Part shown: positions 63,865-64,000 of the stretch, in pieces
Numbering within the stretch: position 1 is the first letter of the stretch
How the letters are laid out: each line of letters opens with the position of its first letter
NCBI RefSeq assembly: GCF_016735685.1
Contig: NZ_JAERRA010000001.1
Span: forward strand, 1,240,001 to 1,304,000
Reading direction: 5' to 3'
DNA from: Piscinibacter lacus
GTDB lineage: Bacteria > Pseudomonadota > Gammaproteobacteria > Burkholderiales > Burkholderiaceae_C
Length of the DNA stretch: 64,000 nucleotides
The notes under the pieces: generated by a model
What the model saw: only the letters and a program-made list of their open reading frames with translations
Told to the model about the DNA's origin: nothing
Database searches by the model: none
Position numbers and translations under genes: made by a program

Positions 63865-64000
63865 TCAAAGTCCGCGGTAAAGGCGGTGCGAGTCTATATA
63901 GTGCGCGACCGGGGCCGCCAGCAGGGCGGACCCGGCATCGCCTGAGGCGCTCAGTTCGGCCGCCGGGCGACCGGCCGCCAGGGCTGCGCGCAAGGCTGTC
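63865..64000 (-). CDS. nadD: Nicotinate-nucleotide adenylyltransferase, C-terminal end (partial)
   Basis: The last 44 codons, frame set by base 63999, read [13 protein letters not shown]... ending [14 protein letters not shown]. The Y-I-x-x-H-x-L-Y ending is typical of NadD. nadD in front of rsfS is the usual order, which supports the call. 65 bases separate its stop from the rsfS start. The rest lies outside the window. Confidence 0.85.
   Translation of the reverse strand, partial: TALRAALAAGRPAAELSASGDAGSALLAAPVAHYIDSHRLYRGL

Overview
The window is high-GC DNA with almost no free space between genes, from a Gram-negative bacterium. The gene order (nadD-rsfS-rlmH-maf-rng; yicC next to a Ser/Thr kinase, PP2C phosphatase, rph, rdgB and hemW; tolB-pal-cpoB) together with the protein sequences suggests a betaproteobacterium of the order Burkholderiales, perhaps of the Rubrivivax/Leptothrix/Ideonella type. 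This placement is inference; no 16S gene is present. No IS element, phage, CRISPR array or rRNA was seen.

Layout. 1-513: 3' end of a porin gene with two tandem hairpins behind it. 549-4905: a two-component pair whose kinase is fused to an NCS1-type permease, followed by a LuxR-type regulator. 4919-7804: a small outer-membrane barrel, a PRC-barrel protein, and a cysC-sulfotransferase pair that could make and use PAPS. 7904-13411: RNA and nucleotide housekeeping block (yicC, kinase, phosphatase, rph, rdgB, hemW), then tRNA-Arg(CCT). 13561-18449: penicillin-acylase family hydrolase, an atypical D-2-hydroxyacid dehydrogenase and an MFS transporter. 18458-27254: lipoprotein, rlmB and purL on the minus strand, then map and glnD on the plus strand. 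27297-32564: an exbB-exbD-exbD-tonB operon with a likely Fur box, and a TonB-dependent receptor upstream. 32670-34222: tadA-ldcA.

34419-52224 is one unidirectional, mostly overlapping operon for an ABC-transporter-dependent, Kdo-linked capsule: transporter (kpsM/kpsT-like), periplasmic/outer-membrane export parts (kpsE/kpsD-like), three glycosyltransferase genes, a pyruvyl transferase, a glycosyltransferase fused to an AlgX/AlgJ-like SGNH domain, and kpsC/kpsS-like Kdo transferases. Several of these proteins carry unannotated accessory modules that recur within and between genes; this is the most novel part of the window.

52366-54563: a CoA-transferase/HMG-CoA-lyase pair. 54605-55482: a small exported protein and a tRNA-Lys pair with a readable promoter and terminator. 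55483-60139: tcdA, cpoB, pal, tolB and a PEP-CTERM protein in locally lower-GC DNA. 60316-64000: rng, maf, rlmH, rsfS (with a long histone-H1-like tail) and the 3' end of nadD.
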